NCBI RefSeq assembly: GCF_005771565.1
Contig: NZ_VAWA01000003.1
Coordinates: 186,001 to 250,000, forward strand
Origin: Nesterenkonia sphaerica
Lineage (GTDB): Bacteria; Actinomycetota; Actinomycetes; Actinomycetales; Micrococcaceae
Reading direction: 5' to 3'
DNA length: 64,000 nucleotides
This document shows positions 7,900 through 16,177 of the stretch, one piece after another (within the stretch, counting starts at the first letter, position 1; every line of letters begins with the position of its first letter). The notes under the pieces are model-generated. The model saw only the letters and a list, made by a program, of their open reading frames with translations, did no database searches and had not been told where the DNA came from. The position numbers and the translations under genes were made by a program.

Positions 7900-9662
7900 T
7901 CGGTCAGTGTAGGCCGACGGGGACCGGCCATCTGACACCGTCCCAGGCGGGAAGAGCGCGCGACTACACCGAATCCTGCCAGCACCATCACTGCCGACGC
8001 CGCGCTGGGGTTGAGCAGTCCGAAAGCAGCCAGAGGTGTGGCTGCAGCGTAGTACGTCCACGTGAGGAAGATGCTGGTGCGGACCGTGCGCAGGGTGCGG
8101 TGGCACAGCAGCACGGCATCAGCTGCAGAGCGCAGGTCACCTCGAGCCACAGTGATACCAGCACCCACTGGATCCGCTGTGGTGCCGCCTCCGGGATCCA
8201 CGCCTCGGCCGATCGCAAGGTCAGCCTGGACCAGCGCGGCAGCATCTTCGACGCAGTCACCTATGACCGCCACCGCCCGGCCCTGAGCCTGGAGCGTCTT
8301 GACGAGGGCCACCTTTTCCTGCGGCGGGGCGTCAGCCACCACGGTGCCAATGCCGACCGCTGCCGCCGCCCGACGAGCGGCACCTTCGTTGTCACCGGTC
8401 AGCAGCAGCGGCTCCACACCTAGTCTCGTCAGCACCTCGAGGGCCTCAGTCGAGGACTCCTGCACCGTGTCGGACAAGATGAGGACGCCGGAGAACGCCC
8501 CGTCGATGGCTACCAGGACAGTCGTGCTGCCGTGATTCTGTGCTTCTGTCAGCAGGTCTCGGACGGCATCGGGAAGGTCCACACCGCATGCCGTCATGAA
8601 GCGTTGACGCCCGACGATGACCCGGTGACCCTCGACGTCCCCGGAGACCCCCATGCCGTGGTGCTGCCGGACGTTCTGCGGCTGCGGCAGGCGGCCGCTG
8701 TGGGAGCCGAAAGCCTCTTGTGCGGCGGCCACAATTGCCCGTCCAATCGGGTGCTCAGAGCCCGTCTCGAGACTCCCGGCCAAGCGGAGCAGAGACGGTT
8801 CGGCGTCTTGATCACCCCCGTGCCGGGCGGAAAGCAGCGCGGTGAGCTGCATGTGCCCGGTCGTCACGGTACCGGTCTTGGACATCACCACAGTGTCAAT
8901 CCTTGTGGCCGCTGTCAGCACTGCCGGATGTCTGATCCGGATTCCCTGCTGCGCACTTCGCCGAGCTCCGGCAAGCAGAGCAGTCGCGACGCCCAGCGCC
9001 AACACACCAGGACAGGCCACGACCAGCACAGCGACGGCTGCTGTGATCGCCGCCTGATGTGTGGCGCCGAAGGTAAGCCACAGGCCCGCAGTCAGGGTGC
9101 TCACCAGCAACATCGAGGGCACGAAGGCCCCGCAGGGATGATGACGCGGCGCAAAGTCGTCCTGTGATGCAACCCGAGGTGATGCGGCGGATGGGGGCTC
9201 AGATTTCGCTGTGGGCCACCCCACCTCACCCGGCGGGACCCCCGCCCGGTTTCCGAGATAGCGGCCCAACAGCACCACAGTGGTCACTACCGCCGCCACC
9301 TCGAAGTAGGCCCGGTCGGTACCACCCGCATCGGCCGCCGTCCACCACGGATGGGCGAGGGGTAGCCACGGCTGTCGCGCTGCGGGATCGCGGAGATCAC
9401 CCAAGATAAGTGCGTGCAGGGACAAGCCCAGAACCGCCACGGTGGTCGCAGAAGCGAGGGTGTCCGTGGTGACCCTACCCCGCCGGGCACTCTGTGCCGC
9501 ACCTGAATGAACCGGCCACCCGGCCCCGAATACCACAGTGAGACTCAGGGCGAGAGACACCCAGGCCCAGTAGTCCAACTGACTGGCTGGCACCACCGCC
9601 CAGATGACTACCGGAGCGGTGAGCAGGCCGGAAATGACCAGTCTCCTGCGGCCTGTTACCAC
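7896..9662 (-). CDS. P1B-type (heavy-metal) ATPase-like protein lacking catalytic residues; apparent pseudoenzyme
   Basis: 588 aa, one intact frame with about eight membrane helices. The fold is that of a CPx-ATPase, but key parts are altered. The phosphorylation motif DKTGT is SKTGT (Ser261). The membrane CPC/CPx motif reads ACPGVLALG (Cys217-Pro-Gly). GDGxND reads GDCVED (469-473). The actuator domain with its TGE loop, normally over 100 residues between helices 4 and 5, is replaced by about 42 residues (138-179). The N-domain SEHPIG (His304) and TGDN remain. ATP-driven transport by the normal cycle should be impossible. It is coupled to the EamA gene and lies 169 bp after the AztD-like gene. 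The GTG start has no strong Shine-Dalgarno sequence. Confidence 0.85.
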   Translation of the reverse strand: MVTGRRRLVISGLLTAPVVIWAVVPASQLDYWAWVSLALSLTVVFGAGWPVHSGAAQSARRGRVTTDTLASATTVAVLGLSLHALILGDLRDPAARQPWLPLAHPWWTAADAGGTDRAYFEVAAVVTTVVLLGRYLGNRAGVPPGEVGWPTAKSEPPSAASPRVASQDDFAPRHHPCGAFVPSMLLVSTLTAGLWLTFGATHQAAITAAVAVLVVACPGVLALGVATALLAGARRSAQQGIRIRHPAVLTAATRIDTVVMSKTGTVTTGHMQLTALLSARHGGDQDAEPSLLRLAGSLETGSEHPIGRAIVAAAQEAFGSHSGRLPQPQNVRQHHGMGVSGDVEGHRVIVGRQRFMTACGVDLPDAVRDLLTEAQNHGSTTVLVAIDGAFSGVLILSDTVQESSTEALEVLTRLGVEPLLLTGDNEGAARRAAAAVGIGTVVADAPPQEKVALVKTLQAQGRAVAVIGDCVEDAAALVQADLAIGRGVDPGGGTTADPVGAGITVARGDLRSAADAVLLCHRTLRTVRTSIFLTWTYYAAATPLAAFGLLNPSAASAVMVLAGFGVVARSSRLGRCQMAGPRRPTLTE

Positions 9663-9712
9663 GTGACCAGAGCCCAGGTCCCCGCAGCGGGACTCAGAGA
9701 CGGCGCCGACCT

Positions 9713-9733
9713 CGGGACCCCCGCAGGGTCCCG
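9713..9733. terminator. 8-bp perfect hairpin between aztD-like and ATPase-like genes
   Basis: CGGGACCC and GGGTCCCG pair perfectly around a 5-nt loop in the 169-bp gap between two genes on the minus strand. There is no U-run. It could attenuate or partly terminate the aztD transcript, or stabilise its 3' end after processing. Confidence 0.4.
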
Positions 9734-9831
9734 CCTCTCAGCGGTATCCCTGCACTGCACCGTGTGTATGTGGGTTCCCTTCACCGTTTCCACAACACAG
9801 CAACGCCGGGAGGTCTTCCCGCAAGGGTCCC

Positions 9832-11319
9832 TCAGTGATCGTGATGCTCATCATCGTCGTGATGATCGTCGTGGCCGTGCTCGTCGTGGCCGTGCTCCTC
9901 ATTGTCATGTCCATGATCATGCTCATCGTCGTGCCCGTGATCGTCATGATCGTGGTCCTCGTGGCCGTGGTCCTCATGATCCCCGTCGTACTCCTCCGAG
10001 ACACCTTCGATGGGCCGACCGTCGACGACCACGAAGTCATTCGGCACGAAGTCCAGATCACCGCTGACGATCACTTCCCCCTCGGTGAGATCCACAATAT
10101 GGATCTGCCGAGCTTCAGGGTCGGTGACATAGACGAGATCCCCACTGGCACCAATAGTGGGGCTCGGCACTTCAGAGCCCTCCGCCTGAGTCCACTCCTC
10201 GACGACCTGCAGATGTTCGAGATGTTCCCCACTGTCCGCATCGATGATGTGCAGTTGACCGTCGTCGGTCAGCACCAGTGCCTCGCCGTCGGGCCCGCGC
10301 TGCAGGTTCCGCGCCTCGTAGGACACGTCCACGCTGGTGGTAGTGATTTCACCGGAGGAAGTGTTGACCAACGCCACCTCGGTCATCGGCCCGTCCTCCG
10401 CTGTGCGGTAGTCACCCAGGAAGACAGGGGACTCCTCGGACCCCACCAAGTGGCCAATGCCCGATCGTTCCTCCCCGGTTTCGATTTTCTCAAAGTCGTC
10501 ACCGGTCCAGACCAGCACGCCGTCCTCGCATCCGAGGACAAGTACGCCTTCTGGCCCGGATGCCTGACCTTCAATGCCAGGGCAGTCTTGGCTGCGAGCC
10601 CTCTCCTCGCCGTCAGCATCGACCACGCGCGCATCCGTGTCGGCCCCTGACGCGTGCACCCGGGAACCGTCATCAAGGACTACAGCGAGGCCTTCGTCAG
10701 TCCCCTCTGACTCGGCGGATTCGGTCTCCAGCTCCGTCTCTGCGTCAAGGTCCTCCAGCTGGAACCAGTGGTACTCGCCGGACCCGTCGAAGAACACGGT
10801 GCCCATGCGGCCATGTGAGGACATATGGGCAGCTGACTCCCCCTCTATGCTCGTATCTGTCAGCACCGGGTCAGTAGTGAAGTAGTCATTATGGTCACCG
10901 TGCGGAGCCCCCCAGGTCCCCACATCAAGGAGTCGGAAACTCTGCTCCTCTGCGATGAACGCGTGCCGTCCGTCGCCAGCCTCGCTCACCCGCGCTGAGG
11001 CTTCCACCGCGAAGTTGCCCAGGAGCTCAGTGCTGACACCATCGAGCACTGCGACCCCACCGTCGTGGGTCACTACCAGCCGCGGCTCCGGCCCGCCCAC
11101 CTGGCGGGTTTCACGGTCGGAGGGCTCCACCGGTTCGGTCTCTTCGAGTTCCTCCGTCTCCTCATCCTCATTCTCGGTACCCTCTTCGCCACCACCGTCA
11201 TCCGCGCCTGTGGCTTCCGCGTCAGCATCATCGGGTTGGTCCGCATCATCGGTGGTGTCGCCGCATGCGGAGAGCACGAGGGACGAAAGCAGCGCAAGGG
11301 ACAGTAGAGACCTCTTCAT
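9832..11319 (-). CDS. aztD: AztD-like zinc metallochaperone lipoprotein with a long His/Asp C-terminal tail
   Basis: About 495 aa. A lipoprotein signal (KRSLLSLALLSSLVLSACGD, lipobox LSAC) is followed by an acidic linker, then a beta-propeller-like domain with AztD-family stretches: LVVTHDGGVAVLDG, GTWGAPHGDHNDYF, CPGIEG, VLGCEDGVLVW and YVTDPEARQIHIVDL. AztD proteins bind extracytoplasmic zinc and hand it to the AztC binding protein of a zinc ABC importer; no aztABC genes lie nearby. The last 51 residues contain 19 His, mostly as DH and GH pairs, an evident metal sponge. An ATG at 11325 is an equally possible start. The gene precedes the inactive P-type ATPase relative on the same strand. 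Confidence 0.82.
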   Translation of the reverse strand: MKRSLLSLALLSSLVLSACGDTTDDADQPDDADAEATGADDGGGEEGTENEDEETEELEETEPVEPSDRETRQVGGPEPRLVVTHDGGVAVLDGVSTELLGNFAVEASARVSEAGDGRHAFIAEEQSFRLLDVGTWGAPHGDHNDYFTTDPVLTDTSIEGESAAHMSSHGRMGTVFFDGSGEYHWFQLEDLDAETELETESAESEGTDEGLAVVLDDGSRVHASGADTDARVVDADGEERARSQDCPGIEGQASGPEGVLVLGCEDGVLVWTGDDFEKIETGEERSGIGHLVGSEESPVFLGDYRTAEDGPMTEVALVNTSSGEITTTSVDVSYEARNLQRGPDGEALVLTDDGQLHIIDADSGEHLEHLQVVEEWTQAEGSEVPSPTIGASGDLVYVTDPEARQIHIVDLTEGEVIVSGDLDFVPNDFVVVDGRPIEGVSEEYDGDHEDHGHEDHDHDDHGHDDEHDHGHDNEEHGHDEHGHDDHHDDDEHHDH

Positions 11320-11324
11320 GTTCA

Positions 11325-11339
11325 TGTGAATTATTATCA
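11325..11339 (-). promoter_or_regulatory. AT-rich imperfect palindrome at the aztD-like start, possible Zur-type operator
   Basis: TGTGAATTATTATCA on the plus strand (TGATAATAATTCACA on the coding strand): two 7-base arms matching at five positions around one central base. It resembles the AT-rich TGA-N9-TCA style of Fur/Zur-family boxes and overlaps the gene start. If it is an operator, the mRNA would be leaderless or nearly so, which fits the absence of a Shine-Dalgarno sequence. The remaining gap up to 11513 shows nothing else clear. Confidence 0.3.
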
Positions 11340-11513
11340 ACAACTGGCAAGAACAACTGCAAATCGTTCGCAACATTGGGGCGTCCTCACAGAAAAAGCC
11401 GATGCCCCGGGCGGTACCAGGTCTTCGCGTGAGAAATCGGACATCCTGGGTTCACATCCTCGACAAAGGGCGGTAACCACCTTGTTCTACGCTGATCCGC
11501 GAGGAGGTCGAGA

Positions 11514-11837
11514 ATGACGGGGCTTACCGAGGACGCCTGGGGTGAGGAGCACTATCTATGTCTCCGCACCTCCGGCGGTACGGTGGAGATCATTGGCAAT
11601 GTGGTTCACCTTCCCGGCGCGCAGCCGGTGCAGCTGGCTGCCGGGCCGATGTCAGTGATGCGCGCGCTGGTCAAGGCCCGCGGCGCAGTCATCTCACGCG
11701 AGTCCCTGCTGGGGGTGCTTCCAGAGTGTGGGTCCGTCCACGGTCTTGAAATGTGGATCTCCAGACTGCGCCAGGCGCTGCCGGACCCCTGCGCGGTCCA
11801 GACCGTGGTCAAACGAGGCTATCGGCTGGCCCTGTGA
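11514..11837 (+). CDS. Stand-alone winged-helix DNA-binding protein (OmpR/PhoB C-terminal fold)
   Basis: 107 aa and almost only a Trans_reg_C winged helix: PMSVMRALVKARGAVISRES, LEMWISRLRQALPD and the closing QTVVKRGYRLAL. That closing strand is typical of the winged helix fused to the C-terminus of actinobacterial uroporphyrinogen-III-synthase-like proteins, but here no enzyme domain precedes it. GAGGAGG seven bases before the ATG supports a real, separately translated gene. It is divergent from the AztD-like gene and could regulate the metal locus; this is positional inference. It ends 3 bases from the convergent trmB. Confidence 0.7.
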   Translation: MTGLTEDAWGEEHYLCLRTSGGTVEIIGNVVHLPGAQPVQLAAGPMSVMRALVKARGAVISRESLLGVLPECGSVHGLEMWISRLRQALPDPCAVQTVVKRGYRLAL

Positions 11838-11840
11838 CCG

Positions 11841-12671
11841 TCAGGGTTGACGGACGAAGCTGAGGTCAAAGATCATCCGGCCGGCCTCCAGGGCCTTCTG
11901 CTCAAAGTCCGTCACCACTCGTGCCTCGAATCTCGGCGCCCAACCGCCTGCAGAATCCAACGCCTGCTCCAATGGCAGAGGGTGCGTCTCTTTTCCCAGG
12001 CTCGCGGCGTCAAGGTCACCGCTGCGGACTTTGGTCAAGGGGGACTCCTCTCCCGCCCGCTGACCGGCATGGGGGTTGCGGAATGCCGGGGAGGCACTTA
12101 TGACGTCGCGCATCTGCACCGCATAATCTGACCAATCGGTGGCCAGGCGCCACACTCCGGTCGGGGCGATGACCCGGGCGGCCTTCTCCGCAAAGCTCGG
12201 TTGAATCAGCCGCCGCTTCTTATGCTTCGCCTTGTGCCACGGGTCGGGAAAGAAGACCCAGAGTTCGGAGAGCAGCCCCGGCGGAAGCAGCTTGTCCACG
12301 ACCTCCACAGCGTCCAGACAGGCGACCCGCACATTGGTCAGGCCCTCCCGGCGGATACGGGCTGCCAGTTGGGCAGCGCCGGGGCGGTAGACCTCCACGG
12401 CCAGGAAGTCCGTCTCTGGGTTAGCCGCGGCGGCCGCTGCCACCGCCTCTCCGGAGCCGGAGCCGATCTCAAGGATCAATGGGACGGTGCGGCCGTACTC
12501 GGCGCGCCAGTCCACCCGGTACCCTTCTGCCACCGCGGTGTCCCGCTCTCCGTGCGGGATGTCCAGGAGCTCCTGGCCCAGCGCTGCATCCCAGGCCCGC
12601 TGATAGCTGGGTTTGAGACGGTTGCTGCGGCGCACAAAAGATAAGGTTCTGCGGAAATGCTTCTCAGCCAT
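11841..12671 (-). CDS. trmB: tRNA (guanine-N7-)-methyltransferase
   Basis: 276 aa. Methylates G46 in the tRNA variable loop using SAM. The SAM-binding loop LEIGSGSGEAVAAAA and the family signature FFPDPWHKAKHKKRRLIQ are both present, followed by LATDWSDYA. The N-terminal basic segment (FRRTLSFVRRSNRLK) is usual for actinobacterial TrmB. It lies 11 bases after the start of the PBP gene's downstream end and is probably independently expressed housekeeping. Confidence 0.93.
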   Translation of the reverse strand: MAEKHFRRTLSFVRRSNRLKPSYQRAWDAALGQELLDIPHGERDTAVAEGYRVDWRAEYGRTVPLILEIGSGSGEAVAAAAAANPETDFLAVEVYRPGAAQLAARIRREGLTNVRVACLDAVEVVDKLLPPGLLSELWVFFPDPWHKAKHKKRRLIQPSFAEKAARVIAPTGVWRLATDWSDYAVQMRDVISASPAFRNPHAGQRAGEESPLTKVRSGDLDAASLGKETHPLPLEQALDSAGGWAPRFEARVVTDFEQKALEAGRMIFDLSFVRQP

Positions 12672-12682
12672 AGGGAGTGAGT

Positions 12683-14608
12683 CTAGCTGTCCTGATCGGC
12701 AAGGATCTCACGTGCTCCCACCAGGAACTCACGCATCAGCGGCCCGTTGGTCGAGGACCCCCACTCCCCCTCCTCCAGGAAGACCGCGACGGCGAGGTCA
12801 CCCTGGGAGCCGATCACCCAGGTGTGCGAATACGAGTCATCGCCAGAGCCTGCCTCAGCAGTGCCGGTCTTGGCGTAGACGGTGGGGCCAGGGATCGGGT
12901 CCAGATCACGCAACGTGCCGTATTGCACGGTGCCGCGCATCAGTTCGCGCAGCTGCTCACCCTCTCGCTCGCTGAGACCGTTCCCGTCAGGCTCGTCCTC
13001 CCGCTCCACCAACCAGGGATGCACCGTCCGGCCGTCCGCAATGGACGCAGCGGCTGCGGCCATCCCCAGCGTCGAGGTCTCCACGGTTCCCTGACCGAAG
13101 AGATTGGCCGCATGGAGGTTCAGGTCAGCATCTTCGGGAACCCGAGCCTTGATGGCCGGCACGCCGATGCCGACGTCGTTGTCCATGCCTAAGTCACGGG
13201 CTGCCTCCACGAGCTCTGCGGAGCTGACTCGATTCCACGCCCCAGCGAAGGTGGTGTTGCAGGAGACGGCCACTGCCGTGTTGAACGGGATGTGCCCTAC
13301 ATACTGGTCTTGGAAGCCAGCCACGTTCCGGAACTGCTGGCCGTGGACGGTGACCGAGTTGGGACACGGCACACTCGAGGTGGGGCTCATCCCGTCCCGC
13401 AGCATGGCCAAGGCGGAGACCATTTTGAATGTGGAGCCAGGGGCAAACGTGGACTCAATAGCAGTATTGACCTGCGGCGCATCAGGGTTGTGAGTGGCCG
13501 AGGCGATGATCGCCCCGGTCGAGGGACGGATGGCCACCAGGGCGGTGGTCACATCCTGCGCGTCGGCGATCTCCTGAGCCAGGTCCTGCACTCTGGGAAG
13601 CAGGCCAGTCTGGACGTCATCTCCTGGCTGGGGATCCACCGAGTAGCGCACAGAGGGGCCAACGGTAATGTTGACGCCGGGGCTGCCGCGCAAGGTCGAG
13701 TCATGGACCGACTGAATTCCGGAGACTCCCACGGTGTCCCCGACCCGCAGGGTGGGGTCAGCTTCCAGGTGTTCTGCGGTGACGTCACCGACTCGGCCCA
13801 GCAGCTGGGGGGCGAAGTCCGAGCTCTCCGCCAGCGGCATTTCGTCGTAGACCAGGTGCACCCCGGGCAGGTCCTCCACGTCGGCTGCAGTGACATGCCC
13901 ACCCTCGGTGCGCACCACAATGGCTTCGACGAACGCCTCCTCGCCGTAGGCGCGGACCTTCTCCGTATAGCTTGCGGCGTCGATCCCGATCACATCAGCC
14001 AGCTCCTGGGCGGCCTCCGTTTGGCTCTCTTCGGAGTCCAGCTGCGACTTGTCCAGGCCGATCCGCACCACTGAACGGTTGTAGACCATGGCGCGCCCGG
14101 TACCGTCCATAATCCGTCCGCGGTCTGCCCCGGTGGTGGATAGGCTCACCGTCTCGTGGCCGGCATAGTCAGGAAGGATCAGCTCGGTCTCGCCCTCCAG
14201 AAGCCAGGTGTCCGAATCCTGGTCATAGACGTAGTCCGCATGGGTGGAGTACTCCCATTTCTCACCGTCGACGCCGATTTCCTCGAGATCCCAGCTGTGA
14301 TCAAAGGTCACTTCAGCTGTCGGGGGGCGGACGGAATCTTCGGCCGGCTCCTGCACCTGAGTCTGGGCCACCCGAACTTCGGGAGTGAGCTCGGTGAAGG
14401 GTTCATGCAGGTTCTCCGCCGCAGTAGCGAGAGTGGAGGCCTGACCAGACCTGAAGTGCACCTCGGAGAAGTCTCCGCTGGAGAGGGCCGCGGCCAAAGT
14501 CTCCGCCGCCTCGGCGATTTCTGCGCGCTCGTCCTCACCCCCGCAGGAGCTCAGCAGGGTCAGCACCGCGCCGCCAGCGACGACACCTGCCCACCTCCAC
14601 ATTTTCAC
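12683..14608 (-). CDS. Penicillin-binding transpeptidase lipoprotein with MecA-like N-terminal domain
   Basis: 641 aa. Cross-links peptidoglycan on the outer face of the membrane. The N-terminus is a lipoprotein signal (VLTLLSSCGG), then an NTF2-like MecA_N domain (about 30-150), a PBP dimerisation domain (about 160-320) and a transpeptidase domain. The active-site motifs are complete: S392-TFK, S449-CN and K580-TG. The start could also be the ATG at 14602, three bases after AGGTG. Class B, PBP2a-like enzymes of this shape are common in Micrococcales and do not by themselves imply beta-lactam resistance. Confidence 0.9.
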   Translation of the reverse strand: MKMWRWAGVVAGGAVLTLLSSCGGEDERAEIAEAAETLAAALSSGDFSEVHFRSGQASTLATAAENLHEPFTELTPEVRVAQTQVQEPAEDSVRPPTAEVTFDHSWDLEEIGVDGEKWEYSTHADYVYDQDSDTWLLEGETELILPDYAGHETVSLSTTGADRGRIMDGTGRAMVYNRSVVRIGLDKSQLDSEESQTEAAQELADVIGIDAASYTEKVRAYGEEAFVEAIVVRTEGGHVTAADVEDLPGVHLVYDEMPLAESSDFAPQLLGRVGDVTAEHLEADPTLRVGDTVGVSGIQSVHDSTLRGSPGVNITVGPSVRYSVDPQPGDDVQTGLLPRVQDLAQEIADAQDVTTALVAIRPSTGAIIASATHNPDAPQVNTAIESTFAPGSTFKMVSALAMLRDGMSPTSSVPCPNSVTVHGQQFRNVAGFQDQYVGHIPFNTAVAVSCNTTFAGAWNRVSSAELVEAARDLGMDNDVGIGVPAIKARVPEDADLNLHAANLFGQGTVETSTLGMAAAAASIADGRTVHPWLVEREDEPDGNGLSEREGEQLRELMRGTVQYGTLRDLDPIPGPTVYAKTGTAEAGSGDDSYSHTWVIGSQGDLAVAVFLEEGEWGSSTNGPLMREFLVGAREILADQDS

Positions 14609-14659
14609 CTGGCAATTCTACGGGGCGGAGATTTGTCTCCGGCGGACGCGCGCGGAAGA

Positions 14660-15145
14660 TTACCTGGCGGAGCGCCAGACAATGAGTTCCCGGCCGATCG
14701 GGCGCGGCCGCTGACCGCGAGCCACTGTGACGACCTCACCCCGGGACCCGACGGCGAAGACCCGTGAGCCCCCGGAGTCCCGGTGGGCTTTGCGCAAAGT
14801 ATGGCGGAGATCACTGACCTGCTCTTCGAGCTCCTCGACCCGGTTCTGCAATGCAATGATCCGGCGGATCCCTTCCAGCGAGACACCCTCCTGGCTCAGC
14901 TGTTGGATCTGCCGCAGCTGCTCGATGTCGTACGGGGAATAACGGCGATGTCTGCCCCCCTGGCGTCGCGGAGTCACCAGTCCGAGACGATCGTACTGGC
15001 GAAGAGTCTGCGGATGCATGTCTGCCAGCTCAGCCGCCACGGAAATGACAAAGAGTGGATCATGGCGGTGGGTCGCAGCCAACATCCTGGGGTCCTCACC
15101 GTATTCCGCGACGTTCTCCCGAATGCGCACTTTGGCGTATGACAC
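14660..15145 (-). CDS. hspR: HspR, MerR-family heat-shock repressor
   Basis: 161 aa. Represses the dnaK operon by binding HAIR sites, with DnaK as co-repressor. The MerR helix-turn-helix (VISVAAELADMHPQTLRQYD, then GLVTPRRQGGRHRRYS) is followed by a coiled coil (IIALQNRVEELEEQVSDLRH). GGGAGG lies seven bases before the GTG at 15145; a GTG at 15154 is too close to it. It is the last gene of dnaK-grpE-dnaJ-hspR, 22 bases after dnaJ, giving feedback through the HAIR array upstream of dnaK. Confidence 0.93.
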   Translation of the reverse strand: MSYAKVRIRENVAEYGEDPRMLAATHRHDPLFVISVAAELADMHPQTLRQYDRLGLVTPRRQGGRHRRYSPYDIEQLRQIQQLSQEGVSLEGIRRIIALQNRVEELEEQVSDLRHTLRKAHRDSGGSRVFAVGSRGEVVTVARGQRPRPIGRELIVWRSAR

Positions 15146-15167
15146 GTCTTCCACCTCCCTTCACCAC

Positions 15168-16127
15168 TTACAACGCGGCCTGAGCCTCCAGGCCTTCCCG
15201 GGGGTTCACCCCGTTGGTTGCCGCAGCGTAGGCGCGCACTGCTGCCTCGGCCTCTTCATTAAGCTCTTGCGGGACGACCACTTCAAGAACCACGCGCATG
15301 TCCCCAGAGCTGTTCTTCCGGCGGATCCCCTGACCCTTCAGGCGCAGCGTCTTACCTGTGCTGGAGCCGGCAGGGATGCGGATCTTCACCTTCTCGCCAT
15401 GAATGGTGGGCACTTCCGCTGTGGCGCCCAGGACCGCCTCGTCGAAACTGATGGGCAGCCGGATCCGGATATGGTCTCCGTCCCTTTCGAAGAAGGGGTG
15501 GTCCTGTACGGAGACTTCCACCAGCAAGTCTCCGGCACCGCCGGGTCCCTGCTGACCTTTGCCCTTGACTCGGACCTTCTGACCTTCCCGAATGCCTGCG
15601 GGAATGCGCACGTCGATCACATTGCCTGATGCCTCGCGCAGCCCCACCGTGGTGCCGCGTACGGCCCCCTTGAAGGAGATGGTGGTCTTGGCCGTCCGGT
15701 CACCACCTTTGGGGGGCGAGCCGGCGAAGCGCCCGCCGAAACGCTCGCCCATTCCGCCGAAGATGTCCTCGAAACCGCCGCCGAACCGGCCTCCTGCTGT
15801 GCCGGGCGCGCCACCCTGCCCAAACAGACCGCCGAAGATGTCCTCAAATCCGCCGCCGTCGCCGCCGGGGCTGCCTGAGAAGCGGGCGCCGGAACCCATG
15901 GCGCGGATGGCGTCGTACTGCTGCCGCTCCTCCGGGTCAGAGAGGACCGAATGCGCTTCCGAGATGTCCTTGAACCGTTGCTCGGCGGACGGGTCATCCG
16001 GGTTCTTGTCCGGGTGGTGCTGGCGGGCCAGCTTGCGGTAGGCCTTCTTGATCTCCTCCGCAGTGGCGTCTCGGGAGACGCCGAGGATGCTGTAGAAATC
16101 TTTGTTGATCCAGTCTTGTGAAGCCAT
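15168..16127 (-). CDS. dnaJ: DnaJ-type co-chaperone without zinc fingers
   Basis: 319 aa. Stimulates DnaK ATP hydrolysis and delivers substrates. The J domain (residues about 9-75) has the HPD motif in RKLARQHHPDKNPDD; a Gly/Phe-rich linker with FEDIFGG repeats spans about 85-145, followed by two C-terminal beta domains. The four CxxCxGxG zinc-finger repeats of classical DnaJ are absent, so it is the type-B (CbpA-like) form even though it sits in the dnaK operon. It begins 50 bases after grpE. Confidence 0.93.
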   Translation of the reverse strand: MASQDWINKDFYSILGVSRDATAEEIKKAYRKLARQHHPDKNPDDPSAEQRFKDISEAHSVLSDPEERQQYDAIRAMGSGARFSGSPGGDGGGFEDIFGGLFGQGGAPGTAGGRFGGGFEDIFGGMGERFGGRFAGSPPKGGDRTAKTTISFKGAVRGTTVGLREASGNVIDVRIPAGIREGQKVRVKGKGQQGPGGAGDLLVEVSVQDHPFFERDGDHIRIRLPISFDEAVLGATAEVPTIHGEKVKIRIPAGSSTGKTLRLKGQGIRRKNSSGDMRVVLEVVVPQELNEEAEAAVRAYAAATNGVNPREGLEAQAAL

Positions 16128-16177
16128 AGTTCAGTGCGACCCCTGTCTCAGGTCGGCGTCTCCCTCCTCTCCTGTAC

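Noticed and set aside
9835-9990. Plus-strand hydrophobic reading frame over the His-rich tail (starting 9835)
   Set aside because: It is the complement of the DH/GH repeats, has no ribosome-binding site and lies antisense to the well-supported AztD-like gene.
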